The notes under the pieces: model-generated | Databases searched by the model: none | Seen by the model: the letters and a program-made list of their open reading frames with translations, nothing else | What the model was told of the DNA's origin: nothing | Translations under genes and position numbers: made by a program | NCBI GenBank assembly: GCA_001600175.1 | Contig: BCJC01000004.1 | Location: 2,108,001 to 2,172,000 of the forward strand | Source: Erythrobasidium yunnanense | Taxonomy: Eukaryota; Basidiomycota; Cystobasidiomycetes; Erythrobasidiales; Erythrobasidiaceae | Direction: 5' to 3' | Length of the DNA: 64,000 bases | Shown here: piece after piece, positions 1-10,906 of the stretch | Layout: each line of letters starts with the position of its first letter | Numbering within the stretch: position 1 is the stretch's first letter

Positions 1-1721
1 CATCTCCAGCTCGGCCGCCTTATTGCCGTCTACGATGACAACAAGATCACCATTGATGGAGACACCGCTGTATCCTTCACCGAGAACGTAGAGATGCGCT
101 TCAAGGCCTACGGCTGGCAGGTTCTGCACGTCGAGAATGGAGACTCCGATCTGGCCGCCATGTACGCTGCCATTGAGGAGGGCAAGAAGGAGCTCAACAA
201 GCCTACCATTATCAACTTGAAGACTACTATTGGTTTCGGCTCGAAGCTGCAAGGTACCCATGGTGTCCACGGAAACGCACTCAAGGCCGATGACACCCAG
301 CACATCAAGAAGAGCTTTGGCTTCGACCCTGAGAAGTTCTTCCACGTCCCGTCAGAGACCACCGAGACGTACAAGAAGATCGCGGAGAAGGGTGCAGCAG
401 CCAATGCCGAGTGGGACAAGCTTTTCGACAAGTACAAGCAGCAATACCCTCAAGAAGCGAAGGACCTGCAGCGTAGAATCGATGGAAAGCTTCCAGATGG
501 CTGGGAGAGCTGCCTGCCCGTTTACAAGCCTACCGACGCAGCCATCGCATCCCGCAAGCTGTCCGAGACCGCCATCTCCAAGATCGCAGACGCTGTACCT
601 GAATTCACATGCGGTTCAGCCGATCTGACTGGCTCCAACCTTACACGATGGAAGAGCGCTGAAGACTTCCAGCCGGAGTCTACAAAGCTCGGAAGCTATG
701 CTGGCAGATACTTCCGATACGGTGTCCGTGAACACGGCATGGGTGCAATTATGAATGGTATTGCAGCATACGGAAAGAACCTCATCATCCCATCTGGAGG
801 CACCTTCTTGAACTTCACTTCCTATGCAGCCGGTGCGTATCAGTGATTTCGCCAACAGACAGAGCTGACACATAGCGTAGGAGCGATCAGACTGGCAGCT
901 CTTTCTCATCAGCGTGTTATCTGGGTTGCGACCCACGACTCAATCGGTGCGCTATGCTCATCACTCTCGCCGTGCCAAAATCGGACACTTTACTAAATTT
1001 CGCGCATGCCTCGATATTCAACAGGTCTGGGAGAGGACGGCCCGACACATCAACCTATCGAAACTTTGGCTCATTTCAGAGCCTTGCCAAACTGCATGGT
1101 CTTCCGACCTGCCGATGGAAACGAGACTTCAGCCGCCTACCTCATCGCTATGAATGCACACAACCCTTCCATCATGGCCTACTCTCGACAAAACCTTCCT
1201 CAACTCGAAGGATCGACCATTGAGAAGGCTGCCAAGGGAGGATACGTTCTCCGCGAAGCACCAGAGGGCAAGAAGGCCGATATCACACTTGTCTCGACTG
1301 GTTCAGAAGTCGCTATCTGCCTTGATGTTGCTAAGCAACTAGAGTCAGCTGGAAAGACATGCAGATTGGTATCTCTACCATGCTGGGAAGTCTTCGACAT
1401 GCAGAGCCGCGAATACAGACTGTCTGTCCTTCCGTCCGGACATCCAACGATGAGTGTAGAGGCTATGTCGGTAAGTGTAGACTTTCTAGCTTTGGCGAAG
1501 CTCAATCTGACGCATTCGAACAGACCATCGGCTGGTCGAGGTATTCTCACGAACACTACGGTCTCGATACTTTCGGTGCAAGCGGACCATACAAGGAGGT
1601 ATACGCCAAGTATGGACTGGTACCAGACAATCTCACAAAGGTTGCCAATAGGGTCATCGACTTCTACAAGGGCGTCGACCTCCGAAGCCCAGTCGACACC
1701 TGCTTGACTCATGTCCTCTAG
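1..1721 (+). CDS. TKL1: Transketolase, 3' part (5' end outside window)
   Basis: Thiamine-diphosphate enzyme that moves two-carbon units between ketose and aldose phosphates in the non-oxidative pentose phosphate pathway, in the cytosol. The window opens inside the N-terminal TPP domain. Family motifs seen: TIGFGSKLQGTHGVHG, YGVREHGMGAIMNG, GEDGPTHQPIETLAHFRALP and LVSTGSEV, followed by the C-terminal domain. Four exons fit: 1-832, 881-946, 1025-1470 and 1524-1721, with introns of 48, 78 and 53 bases; each join restores the family sequence (for example AAG|AIRLAALS and EAMS|TIGWSRYS). The protein ends at TAG 1719-1721. The first part of the gene, including most cofactor-binding residues, lies before base 1. 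Identification is firm. Confidence 0.96.
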
Positions 1722-2018
1722 ATAGAGCTATTTGAGATACTTTGTTAGACTGTGTAATACGTCTCTAGCCAGTCTTACTAGATCGTCAGGGCATGACAGG
1801 CCAATCCGTGCAATCAAAATGATACGCCGCGTTTCTTCCACGAAAGGCTTTCTACCAGCATCGTTCCGCTTTGGCTTGAGTGTCTTGAGAAAGCTTTGCG
1901 AATGTGCTCTACCGAGCTCACTCAACCAAACCGTCTGCCTGCTCGAGACCTACTCATGCTATGCCACGCTACCTGATACCACAAGCCCTGTCTGCTCAAT
2001 CCCGTGTCTACCTACCAA

Positions 2019-3892
2019 ATGCATGACACCTGGGCAGATTTGCTCTGCTGGCTCGAAACGAAAGGCTTCGATAGGGAACATCTGCTCGTTTCGCTATCTT
2101 CAGAGACTTCTGCAGGCGGTACGCCGGCCGGCATGCGTGTTGCAAGTAGTATCAAGACTGATGTGACTGCAGGTGGTCGGCGACTGGTAGCAAAGCGAGA
2201 CTTGCGGGTGAGAAAGAAAGCATGACCCAGCCTCGAGAGTCCAAGCCGATGAACCGTTTCTTCAGCGGCATGAGAAGCTCGTGTTCATTCCAAAGAAGGC
2301 TCTTCTCAACTCCCTCACTTTAGCGCCCCTCTATCCTAAAACCTTACATCAGGCCTTGAATGCAACCCAGCTTGTATCGCTTCATTTGTCTCTATACCGC
2401 TATGCAAGCTTGCAAGAAGATGTCACAGAAGAGACGAGCGAAACCTTCATTTCGTACATCAGAACCCTGCCGCTAGACTTCGACACTGTACCTCTGCAGC
2501 GTGAGATCCTGAAGGACGAGACTTGGCTGCATCTACAGGAACGAAAGCTTCTGCCTCATGGTCTTCTCGTGAAGACAGGAGATGTTTCGCGGCGCTTCCA
2601 CCGCGACTGGTCAACGACGAGAGATGTTTGGGTGAGAGGATGTAGCGACACATCTATACTATGATCAGACTAACAGGATCGCTTCTGCGGAAAACAGGAC
2701 AGTCATAAGCCTGTCCATCTCCCGTCTCTTCCATCTTTTGACACCTTCACACTCGAGAACTATCTCTGGGGCTGGCTTTGCGGTTAATTGCCTGACTCTG
2801 ATGCCGTCCGATGAAGCTGACATCCATGTAACACATACAGTCAACTCTCGCTGCATATATCAGGACCACGGTCTGCCAACGCGGGAGGATAATCTCTCGC
2901 TCGCTCCGATAATCGATGTGTGTAAAAGCCTACAGCGATGTACTTCAACCTAGCTAACCCTATACCAAGATGGTAACTTGATCCGCAGAGAAGCTCACAC
3001 AGCAAGTTCCACTAAAATGAGCTCTCTGCCAGGGAAACCACGTACCAGGACGATCGGTCAGTACCGACGGGCAGCCCGTGACAAGACCGCGCAAATAGCT
3101 GATATACTCAAATTGTTAGGAGGAGATCCTGAACGAGCCACGAGGCATGGCTCTCTACTCAAGCAAAGCTCCGTTTTCAGGAGTTGTGCTGAACTCTGAG
3201 CGAGCTCAGCACGTACTCCCACGCAAGGATGAGGAAATACTCTACTCCTATGGCGCTCATAGCGATGATGTACTGCTCGCCGAGTATGGCTTCGTGCTAG
3301 GCCATCCTGCGAACACAGATCATTCGGTAGATATCACTTATCACGTCGAAGCGCTTTTCGATGCTCTGGAGAAAGAGGAGAGAAGTCGGAAACGACAAGC
3401 TCTGGACGATGTCAAGTATTGGGGGTAAGGAGTTTAGTTTGTCTTGTTCTATTTATGCTAAGTTCGGGTGGAAACAGGGACTACCACCTCGGACTCGACC
3501 AGGATGGCAAGGTCGATGTCTCCTTCCGCCTCACGGTGGCTCTGAGCCTGCTACATCTGCCAATTGGACGCGAGGGCGAGCAATCTGCGCAGCACACAAG
3601 ACCTACAAAGCGGACAAAAGTTGAAAGGAGTGCCGGCATACATGAGGCAGACTTCAGAGTCTGGCAGCGACTGGTCAACGGTCAGGCGGAAACGATATCT
3701 GCTGCGAACGAAGCTGCATGCAAGGCGACATTGCTTGCACTCTGCGGGACCCTAACGAAAGAAGCGGAGGCTGCGATAGGCGCCTTGCAGACCATGAGCT
3801 CGTCAGACCCACTCATAGAGATGGTAACGTCGCTGTGGAGAAGCCAAGCAGCAATAGCTGAGACTCTCCGGAGCGATCTAGCCAAGGCATAG
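2019..3892 (+). CDS. SET-domain protein, likely protein lysine methyltransferase
   Basis: Resembles the fungal SET/Rubisco-LSMT-like group related to RKM and SETD3 methyltransferases. The start ATG at 2019 begins MHDTWADLLCWLETKGFD. Visible family pieces are GGRRLVAKRDLR, KLVFIPKKALLNS, FISYIRTLP, LENYLWGWL, LAPIID, then EEILYSYGAHSDDVLLAEYGFVL (the SET C-terminal YG motif) and YWGDYHLGLDQDG opening a helical C-terminal domain. Exons that fit are 2019-2207, 2266-2631, 2677-2782, 2841-2917, about 3120-3424 and 3478-3892. The stretch 2918-3119 could not be resolved: no clean join supplies the usual NHS cofactor-binding motif after LAPIID. Either a small exon was missed or the motif is lost. The target substrate is unknown. 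Confidence 0.7.
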
Positions 3893-3953
3893 CAGCGGGA
3901 AAGTGACTTTTCGCGGTCGAATAGTATCCCTACGCTTCGATACTACAACGTCT

Positions 3954-4287
3954 TTAGGTCCTGTCTGCCTCCGACTTGTCCGAAGTCTTGTCGTTGTAGG
4001 CTTCCGTCATCTTTCCGACCTCTTTAGCAATCTGTACACACAGTGTCAGCAGGGAAGCAGCTAAGTAGCGTGTAGAACTCACTCCTCCTAGCCCGCTGGC
4101 AGACCCGCTCTCGATGTTCTCTGCGGGCTTTGTACCGAACTGTTCACCGCGCTGCTCCTTGTCGCTGATGGGCTTTGAGGCACCTGGCAACCTCGCATCA
4201 GCTCCCATAGCTTACCGGCATATTATCATTGCACGTACCGCTGTCTCCTAGCGGGTTCTTATCTTCTTGCGCTGGGCTTTGAGGCAT
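3954..4287 (-). CDS. Small hydrophilic protein, unknown function
   Basis: Three exons on the minus strand, 4287-4239, 4183-4083 and 4031-3954, with introns of 55 and 51 bases, give a protein of about 74 residues beginning MPQSPAQEDKNPLGDSGASK and ending KTSDKSEADRT. It contains EQRGEQFGTKPAENIESG and a glycine-rich SGLGG before AKEVGKMTEAYND. It is highly charged, has no Cys or Trp, and shows no signal or membrane segment, so it is probably partly disordered. I do not recognise a named family. It is transcribed away from the Siw14-like gene at 4501. The clean phase-matched joins support a real gene. Confidence 0.6.
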
Positions 4288-4500
4288 GATTTCTACAACG
4301 TCATCAACGTCAGCTTTTGGTCTGCACAGGCAGCTAATATGTATGGGTTGCCCTTACTTGACGGTAGATTGTTACTCTTTCGTTTGCGACAAAAAGTTTG
4401 AGTCGTCAGAAGAACGACCCTTGACCTGCTTTGTTCCTCGCGACAACGATTTCTACCCTGAACGCGCTTCGCAAATCCAACAAGCTAATGCTCATGGACC

Positions 4501-5373
4501 ATGACAGATGCTAGCCTACGTGCTCCTCCTTTCCTAGCCAAGCTTGGCGAGCAAACCGCTTCTGATGACGAGACCGGCTTTCCTTCGACGTCAACTGGCC
4601 CAATCTATGTCCCTCCTCTGAACTTCGCTGCTGTCTCTACGAATGTATATCGTTCTGGCTTTCCCCGCCCCGAAAACTACTGTTTCTTGGAGTCACTTGG
4701 GCTTCGTTCTATATTGTCTGTTGCTGTTCAATGGCGGCTTGGCAACCTTCCTGATGATCAACGTATCTACTGCAAGATACCTATCCGACCAGGACTTCAG
4801 GGAAGATACATGGCAATGGGCGAAACAGCAGGATCTCAGAATACTGCATTTCCGGTGAGCAATCCTAGTCTAGTCGAGTGAAGCTCCTTCTTACAACTCT
4901 TTTCCGTAGTATTGAGTCCAAGAAGGACCCGACAACCGAGTTCCAGCGCCAACAGATGGCAGAAGCACTGTTGGCAGCTTTAGGTCAGTCTGAACATTCC
5001 TCTGTGCTTGACAGCAGCTAAGATTACATATCAGATACAAGTAACTGGCCAAGTATGTAAGTTGTACTCCGTGGCTTTGCTTTGCTGATCGGCTCGCTGG
5101 AGCTAGTCCTTGTGCACTGCAATCGAGGGCGACATCGAGTCGGGCTACTATGCGCACTCATCCGAAGGACTCAAGATTGGAGTATAGCAGCCATTTTCGA
5201 AGAATACAAACGCTTCTTCGGCAATGGCAACAGCGAAGGGAAAGCTGTCGCTCGAGCTTCGGATTACGAGGTATGCCCCGAGCACAAATGAGTCTGGGCT
5301 GTCTTGGCTGACTTATATGCAGTGGATAGAGACGTTTGATCTATCTCAGGTTGTGGAAATGACGGAGGTGTGA
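4501..5373 (+). CDS. SIW14: Siw14-type plant-and-fungi atypical dual-specificity phosphatase
   Basis: Member of the PFA-DSP family, which in yeast removes the beta-phosphate from inositol pyrophosphates. Six exons: 4501-4715, 4777-4854, 4910-4983, 5035-5052, 5107-5270 and 5323-5373. Family blocks: PPLNFAAVSTNVYRSGFPRP, LGLRSIL|YLSDQDF, LRILHFR|IESKK, the catalytic CX5R loop HCNRGRHRVG, and EEYKRFF..DYE|WIETFD near the C-terminus. Cys is the expected nucleophile and Arg the phosphate binder; both are present. Exon 4 is only 18 bases, yet its joins give NWP|ILVHCNRG as in relatives. The start at 4501 gives about 45 residues before the domain. Activity is inferred from family. Confidence 0.88.
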
Positions 5374-5463
5374 TATACGGTCGACAGAAGTGCCGCGGGA
5401 TCCCATTTGAGCCTGTTGTTATACATTAGATAGTATAGCAGCTATCGTACACGTGTAGTGATG

Positions 5464-6177
5464 TTAATCAACCTTTGTGATACTCCTGCTCTCTGTTACA
5501 AAGCCAGCAAATGCTGAAGGTACACCCAACAAACCGAGCACAGCTAGTAATACAGCCAAGAAGGCTAGCAGGCTCAGCGATAATTTTGGCACGAACCAAA
5601 GATATACAGGCTCAATCGTGATACTGACAGGGACAGGCTCAGCACCTATCGCTCGCTGCCCTGCTGCGAGCACTACATCTCGCTTGAAATTGACTTTGGC
5701 GGCCACCTGCCGACTCGCCTGCTCGCGCAAGAGTTGTATGCTGACGAATGCTGGATGCTACATTCGTGGATGCGTCAGCTATAGTCTGCATGTCGTAGGC
5801 AACTGTATTTACAGAAGCGGGCCAGCTGACACGGAAGGTCCAGCGCCCTGACTTTCCTACAGCTTCTGACCAGAGACCAGAACGATAAGGCGGCAGATCG
5901 AGCAGGAAAGTATGCATCGACGCGCTAGCATTGCCAGCATTCAGCGAGTTGAGGAAGAGGGGAGAGGACGGAGAAAGCTGAAGGCTGCAGATGATGCTGC
6001 AGATTAGCCCAAGCACAATCACTCTCAGCTGTCGAAGACTTGCGGGGACACTTCGAGGTCATGCTTCAGGAACATGGGCAGAGTATCATCTTGCGAGAAC
6101 ATGGCGATTTCGGTATTGGCATAAGCAGAGGTTTCCCAGCATACCAGGAGGGCCAGCTGGATCAGCAACCATTTCAT
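5464..6177 (-). CDS. Small type I membrane protein of the secretory pathway, unknown
   Basis: The ATG at 6177 starts a classic signal peptide (MKWLLIQLALLVCWETSAYA) followed by a segment with FLKHDLEVSPQVF. After an intron roughly from 6054-6063 to 5990-5996 the frame continues LSPSSPLFLNSL, TFLLDLPPYRSGLW and GRWTFRVSWPAS, then a 57-base intron joins to HPAFVSIQLLREQ. The lumenal part ends before one strong hydrophobic helix (SLSLLAFLAVLLAVLGLLG), leaving a cytosolic tail of about 20 residues. Total is about 200 residues. I do not recognise the family. The first join is uncertain because candidate donors are weak (GTGTCC or GTCTTC). It lies 113 bases from the divergent NDK gene and 90 bases from the convergent Siw14 gene. 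Confidence 0.6.
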
Positions 6178-6290
6178 CGGAGAATTCGAAGTATCGGTAC
6201 CGCAAGGACCTTCGCCTGCAGGTTCGCCTTTTTCCTATCACCAAGAAATCTTGACCACCCACACTCAAGACAGCAAGGACATCATCCAAA

Positions 6291-7141
6291 ATGGCAACCG
6301 AACAGACCTACATCATGATCAAGTATGCTCTGGCACCCTTTCGAGCCCTCAAAAAATTTCGGTCGCATAAGGCCTAACCACCCATTTTGCTTCTTTCCCT
6401 CGCCTGCAGGCCTGACGGCGTTCAGCGCAACCTCGTTGGCGCTATCATCTCTCGCTGTTGGTTCCCACCCTCTCCTCACTTCTCCTGCTTCCACTGACCT
6501 CCTTCACTTGCAGTGTTTGTCGACCTGCGTGAAAGAATATCACAGGCTATGCTGAAATAGGCGCATATCATTACAGCGAGCAGAGAGGATACAAGCTCGT
6601 CGCTATGAAGCTTGTTCAAGCCTCCAAGGAGCACCTCGAGAAGCACTACGCCGATCTGTCCAGCAAAGGCTTCTTCAACGGCCTCGTCAACTACATGGCG
6701 TCCGGCCCAGTCGTCGCTATGGTCTGGGAAGGAAAGGACGCTGTCAAGCAAGGTCGTGTCCTGCTCGGAGCCACCAACCCTCTCGCCTCTGCCCCAGGAA
6801 CCATCCGGTGAGCCCCCATGTCTTCCAAACACTCAGAAACCACTACAGAAGCTCATTTCCAACACGATAGCGGTGACTTCGCTATTGACGTAGGTCGCAA
6901 CATTTGGTACGTTGACGTTCCTACGTTTTGCGAGCGATATGCACCTTTTCTGACCTTTTCTGGCGCCCACAGCCACGGATCCGACTCCGTCGAGTCTGCC
7001 CAAAAGGAGATCAAGCTCTGGTTCAGCGAGAGCGTGAGTGACTAGTGGAATGTTCATCTGTCTTTGCCGTGGTCTGACACCTTTCCATATTAGGAGCTCA
7101 CCCAGTACACCGCCAACAACGCTACCTGGGTCTACGAGTAA
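6291..7141 (+). CDS. YNK1: Nucleoside diphosphate kinase
   Basis: Transfers the gamma-phosphate from ATP to nucleoside diphosphates through a phosphohistidine. The protein starts [26 protein letters not shown] and continues [56 protein letters not shown] and [16 protein letters not shown], where His is catalytic. Exons are 6291-6322, 6410-about 6460, 6577-6807, 6871-6906, 6973-7033 and 7094-7141; length is near the usual 150-155 residues. The second join is odd: no GT donor gives the expected ..SRFEQRG. A donor at 6461 gives SRCCEQRG, one residue longer. Identity is certain; only that junction is doubtful. Confidence 0.93.
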
Positions 7142-7800
7142 ACTTGCAGCAGATAGTCGGGCACTACATATGCATTCGCAGAGTTCAGCTGGCTAAAATC
7201 ACAAATTCAGTTGTCACCTTAGACGGAAAGATCGCTCGCATCGCTTCCGTGCAAGACCGTCTTCGAAATCATGGTGGTCACACTTATGAGGGCTTTTGGC
7301 AACGCTGATGAACGTAACCTGACTGTCTTAACATTGAATTGATGTCTTTCATGGACGTTACCACCAGCTTGAGACTCTCGGCTGGACGAATCCCTTCGCT
7401 TAGTTCCTGAGCAAGCCGATCCAGCCAGGCAATGGATTGCAAGTGTCTATCAGAGCATTAAAGCTTATGTCAACAATGCTATCCGAACGGTCCTAGCAGG
7501 GTATTAGCTATAAACTGTTGAGGCGGAAAGATGATTCTTCTAGAAAGTCGCGCCGGCGTCTCCAAGTTCATATACGTTACTTTGCGCATACGATAAGTTT
7601 TCTAAGCTTACATGTCTATCGCAGCAATTGACGTGGTTCCTATCAGTACTAAGTCGTATTCGTATTCGTGACTAGGGTACGTTAGAGGCGAACAGAAGAA
7701 CACATCTGTGAGCAGGGTTCTCCAAACACTCTAGCTAACGACTCACCGATAACGCGAACGGACGACAAATCAGCCTCCTGAAGCTCCATTGATCTCCCGC
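7142..7800. other. Intergenic gap between convergent genes
   Basis: No coding frame with protein-like composition is seen on either strand. It holds the 3' regions of NDK (from the left) and the F-box gene (from the right). I see no repeat, tRNA-like box or transposon end. Confidence 0.5.
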
Positions 7801-9135
7801 CTATTCGTTTTGCCGGACATTCAAGTGCAAGCATAGCCCCATCGCCTGACACCCGGCCTTTACAGCTTCGATACGCGTCTGATAGTCTGGGCCAGGCTTC
7901 ACTGTCTTGCTGACTGAGACTGTTTTGAGGCTGGGAAGAGACATCTTGGCCATAAGAAGCTCGAGTATCTCTATGCTTCTGCCTCCTTCGAGAATGGGCG
8001 TAGACAATGAGCTACTTTCGGAGAAGATGCTGCTTCTGCTGCAAAGACAGGAGAGAAGATCATCCAACGTTGGAGGATAGCTAGTTCGGCAGAAAGTCGC
8101 CGTGTTCAAGGTGAGAGATTGAAGCTGATGCATATCCAATCTCTCTCCGGTCTCCTCGAGGGCAAGGTATAGGTAGTCGAGCGGGATCTCGAGATGCGTA
8201 AGGTTCGGACTAAGTTGAAGGGACCGAAGGTTGAAGAGACCCCAGCCGTGGATAAATTCGGGTATCCAGGTTATACCACTGAATATACCGCCGTTGTTGT
8301 CATCTTTGAAAACCTTGTCGCAAGCTTCGGACTTGATTCGCATCTTGGAGAGACGAGATCCGTTCCCGACTTCAGCGGCAGGCTGCTCCAAGTAATCGTC
8401 GCATTTGTATGGAGGTATGTGGTAGGTCACTTCGACAATGTCACCCCTTTCTCGTATCGCTATCATCAGATCCTCCATAATATTACCATTGCGAAAGCCG
8501 TAGTTGTCGCCTTCTAACTGGATCTCGACCTTCTCGAGACAATGCCACTTCTGTATGATATCCATTGCTATCTCACTCGTCCCCACATCCTCTATATTGA
8601 GGAGACGTAGTCGCCTTACGCCCTTGTGTTCCATAGAAGCTTCGAGCGTTTGCCGCAGTAGCAGATCTCGATTTTCGTTCATATCGATTTGCCATGCTTC
8701 AAATTGGAAGGTGAAAGCTATCTCCTTCAAGGACACAGCTGATTTGACGACAAGAGCTAGAAGTTCGTCATAGTCTGCGACGTTTCCCCACGCGTATTCG
8801 TTGAGCTGGAAGTCCCATCTGCCATCGTATACGGGCAACTAAATGTAGGAGATAGTCGTAGCCCAGGCAGGCCCCGCCATCAAGTGCTGTAGAAAGTTGA
8901 CCGTAGCCTCAGTGAGGCCAGGATTTACCAGGTTTATTTCGCGATAGCGATAGGGTTCGCAGAGCTTTGCAAAGCAGCGGTTGACGAGCGACAGCACTTT
9001 CAAGCTTGGCCCGAAGGGGTGGCCCTCGTCCTGATAGCTCATCGCGACAAGCTCCAGGATGATGGAGTCCAGGATTTCGGCTGGCAGAGTGTCCAGAGTA
9101 GGCATCGTGGAGACAGGTTTATGTAAATGTGTCAT
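7801..9135 (-). CDS. F-box-like protein, with an in-frame TAG that may be intronic
   Basis: Minus-strand frame from ATG 9135. The N-terminus contains TLPAEILDSIILELV followed by LSLVNRCFAKLCEPYRYREI, the shape of a fungal F-box, predicted to bind Skp1 in an SCF ubiquitin ligase. The rest is a leucine-rich region of about 350 residues without clear repeats (LRSLQLSPNLTHLEIPLDYL and similar), probably for substrate binding. The frame is continuous to 7801 except for one TAG at 8841-8839. A phase-0 intron of about 90 bases with donor GTAAAT after YREINL and acceptor TTTAG ending at that TAG would remove it. The excised part itself reads like coding sequence (LTEATVNFLQHL), so either alternative retention or a disrupted allele is possible. 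Confidence 0.65.
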
Positions 9136-9229
9136 CTATGTGTCTTCCTGAGCTCTAGGTACGTTTCGGGCGAAGAGAGAAGTGCCGGCCGCTTTGCGTC
9201 GATACGACACTACTCGCGCTTTTTAGAAC
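9136..9229. promoter_or_regulatory. Compact bidirectional promoter
   Basis: Only 94 bases separate the start codons of the minus-strand F-box gene (9135) and the plus-strand dehydrogenase gene (9230). Both genes must use this segment and neighbouring sequence as promoter and leader. No specific factor site was identified. Confidence 0.5.
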
Positions 9230-10677
9230 ATGAGCACGGCAGCATCTTCTTCTTCGCACAAGATTCTGGTCTTTGATGAGCCTAGGGAACTGCCTAAAGC
9301 TGAGCTGGACCAATGTAACGCGAACTCCGACCATCGTGATGCCGGCGTCCTGACCTTGACATTGCAGTCGAAGCCAAATGGAAGGCGAAAGGCGTCGAGT
9401 TCATCCATCATAGCTGGCCTACACAACCTCCCTTCCCCTCCAAACAAGAAGCATTTGAAACTGTCAAGTCAATAGATAAGGAATATGGTCCCATCACTGG
9501 CTGCAGTATGGGCATACCTATTGCCCTAAGAGGTGTTTTGGAGTCTGATTAGACTATATACAGTCTCTCTGGGCGCTTTCCTACACCGCTACAAGCCTGT
9601 CGATAACGAGTTTTGTAACTGTCTGCCGGATCTTGGTTTTCTGACTGGCGGAGGAGCAGGCTATGATAGTAAGCTGAGAGTCTGCTCAATGTTAAGACGT
9701 ACTGATACTGCTCGCAGACATCGACGATCAAGCGCTTTCAACGAAAGGCGTATACTATTGCAATACGCCGGAAGCTGTCTCGTACCCAACAGCAGACTCT
9801 GCATCTACACTCATACTTGCTACATTGAAGGAATTTATCACTTACGACAGAAGCGCCAGGCGGGGCGACTGGTCAAATGGTGTACCTTTCGGTAGGCAAC
9901 ATCTGGAAGGCCGATAGTTGAAGCTGATGAGCTGGCTTCGTTAATCAGGTATCAATCCAAAAGGCGCAACCCTCGGTATATTAGGAATGGGCAGCATCGG
10001 AAGGATTGTCTGCCGTCAAATGAAGGCTTTTGGCATGAAAGTCGTATATCACAACCGCAATAAGCTACCTGAGGACTGTGAGTTGCACGGTCCACTTCAT
10101 TTCTCGACGATGATTTACGGTCTCATCTAGTGGAGGAAGGTGCTCGCTTCGTTTCGTCGCTATCCGACTTTCTCGGGATGTGCGATATCGTATCCGTACA
10201 TATCCCTCTATCATCTGCGACACAACATTTTCTTTCGCATAACGAGTTCAAGATGTTCAAGCGTGGCAGCAGGCTAGTGAACACCGCTCGTGGGCCGGTA
10301 GTACACGAAGAAGCGCTTGTACAAGCGATGAAGGACGGACGGATCGCAGCAGTAGGGCTAGACGTCTTCGAGGAGGAGCCCAAGATACATCCGTACCTTC
10401 TCGAGAGTGAACGAGCCTTCCTAACACCCCACACAGGGGTGAGTAACTTCGAGGGGCCGAGCGCAATGCCCTACGCTGATGAGTCCTCATCGTACAGAGT
10501 CACACAATGGGCACACTTGCCGAAGTCGTTAGAGAGATGCTCCAAAACCTCGATAGCTATCTGTGGGCAAAACCAGGCCAACCTCCGCATAACGCTGTAA
10601 ACAAGCTTACTGATGAGTCACAACAATCAAGTAGGCTGAACATCATATTGCGGTTGCGGAACACCACCTTGGCTTAA
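9230..10677 (+). CDS. D-isomer-specific 2-hydroxyacid dehydrogenase (glyoxylate/hydroxypyruvate reductase type)
   Basis: NAD(P)-dependent enzyme that probably reduces glyoxylate, hydroxypyruvate or a similar 2-oxoacid. Seven exons fit: 9230-9314, 9368-9505, 9564-9668, 9718-9879, 9949-10077, 10131-10438 and 10498-10677. Family features: GGGAGYDNID, NTPEAVSYPTADSA, the Rossmann motif LGILGMGSIGR, VSVHIPLSSATQH, the catalytic Arg region NTARGPVV, Glu in VGLDVFEEEP and catalytic His in LTPHTGSHT. Length is about 360 residues. No presequence is evident (MSTAASSSSHKILVFDEP), so it is likely cytosolic. Substrate choice cannot be read from sequence. Confidence 0.9.
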
Positions 10678-10906
10678 GCCTAGCATTCGCAGAGCATTAG
10701 TAGATTTCATTAGTTTGTCGTATTCGTCAGCGGCGCACTACAGTACTAGCAATCGCAAATTTTCTTCTTAGCTTGGAACTTGGGATGACTGTCCTGCTTG
10801 ACGGCTTACATCTGGTAGCAACTTCGCAGCTGATCGAAGACGACTTCTAAATATACAGAGATTCTTTACGTTTCTGTTATCATCTTGCTTACTGAGCTCG
10901 TGCCTC

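Noticed and set aside
108-437. Minus-strand open frame opposite transketolase
   Set aside because: It is the mirror of a strongly coding exon and has no family content.
9533-9563. A 31-base intron in the hydroxyacid dehydrogenase gene
   Set aside because: Shorter than other introns; a 58-base intron at 9506-9563 gives the same downstream frame with a normal GTATGG donor.
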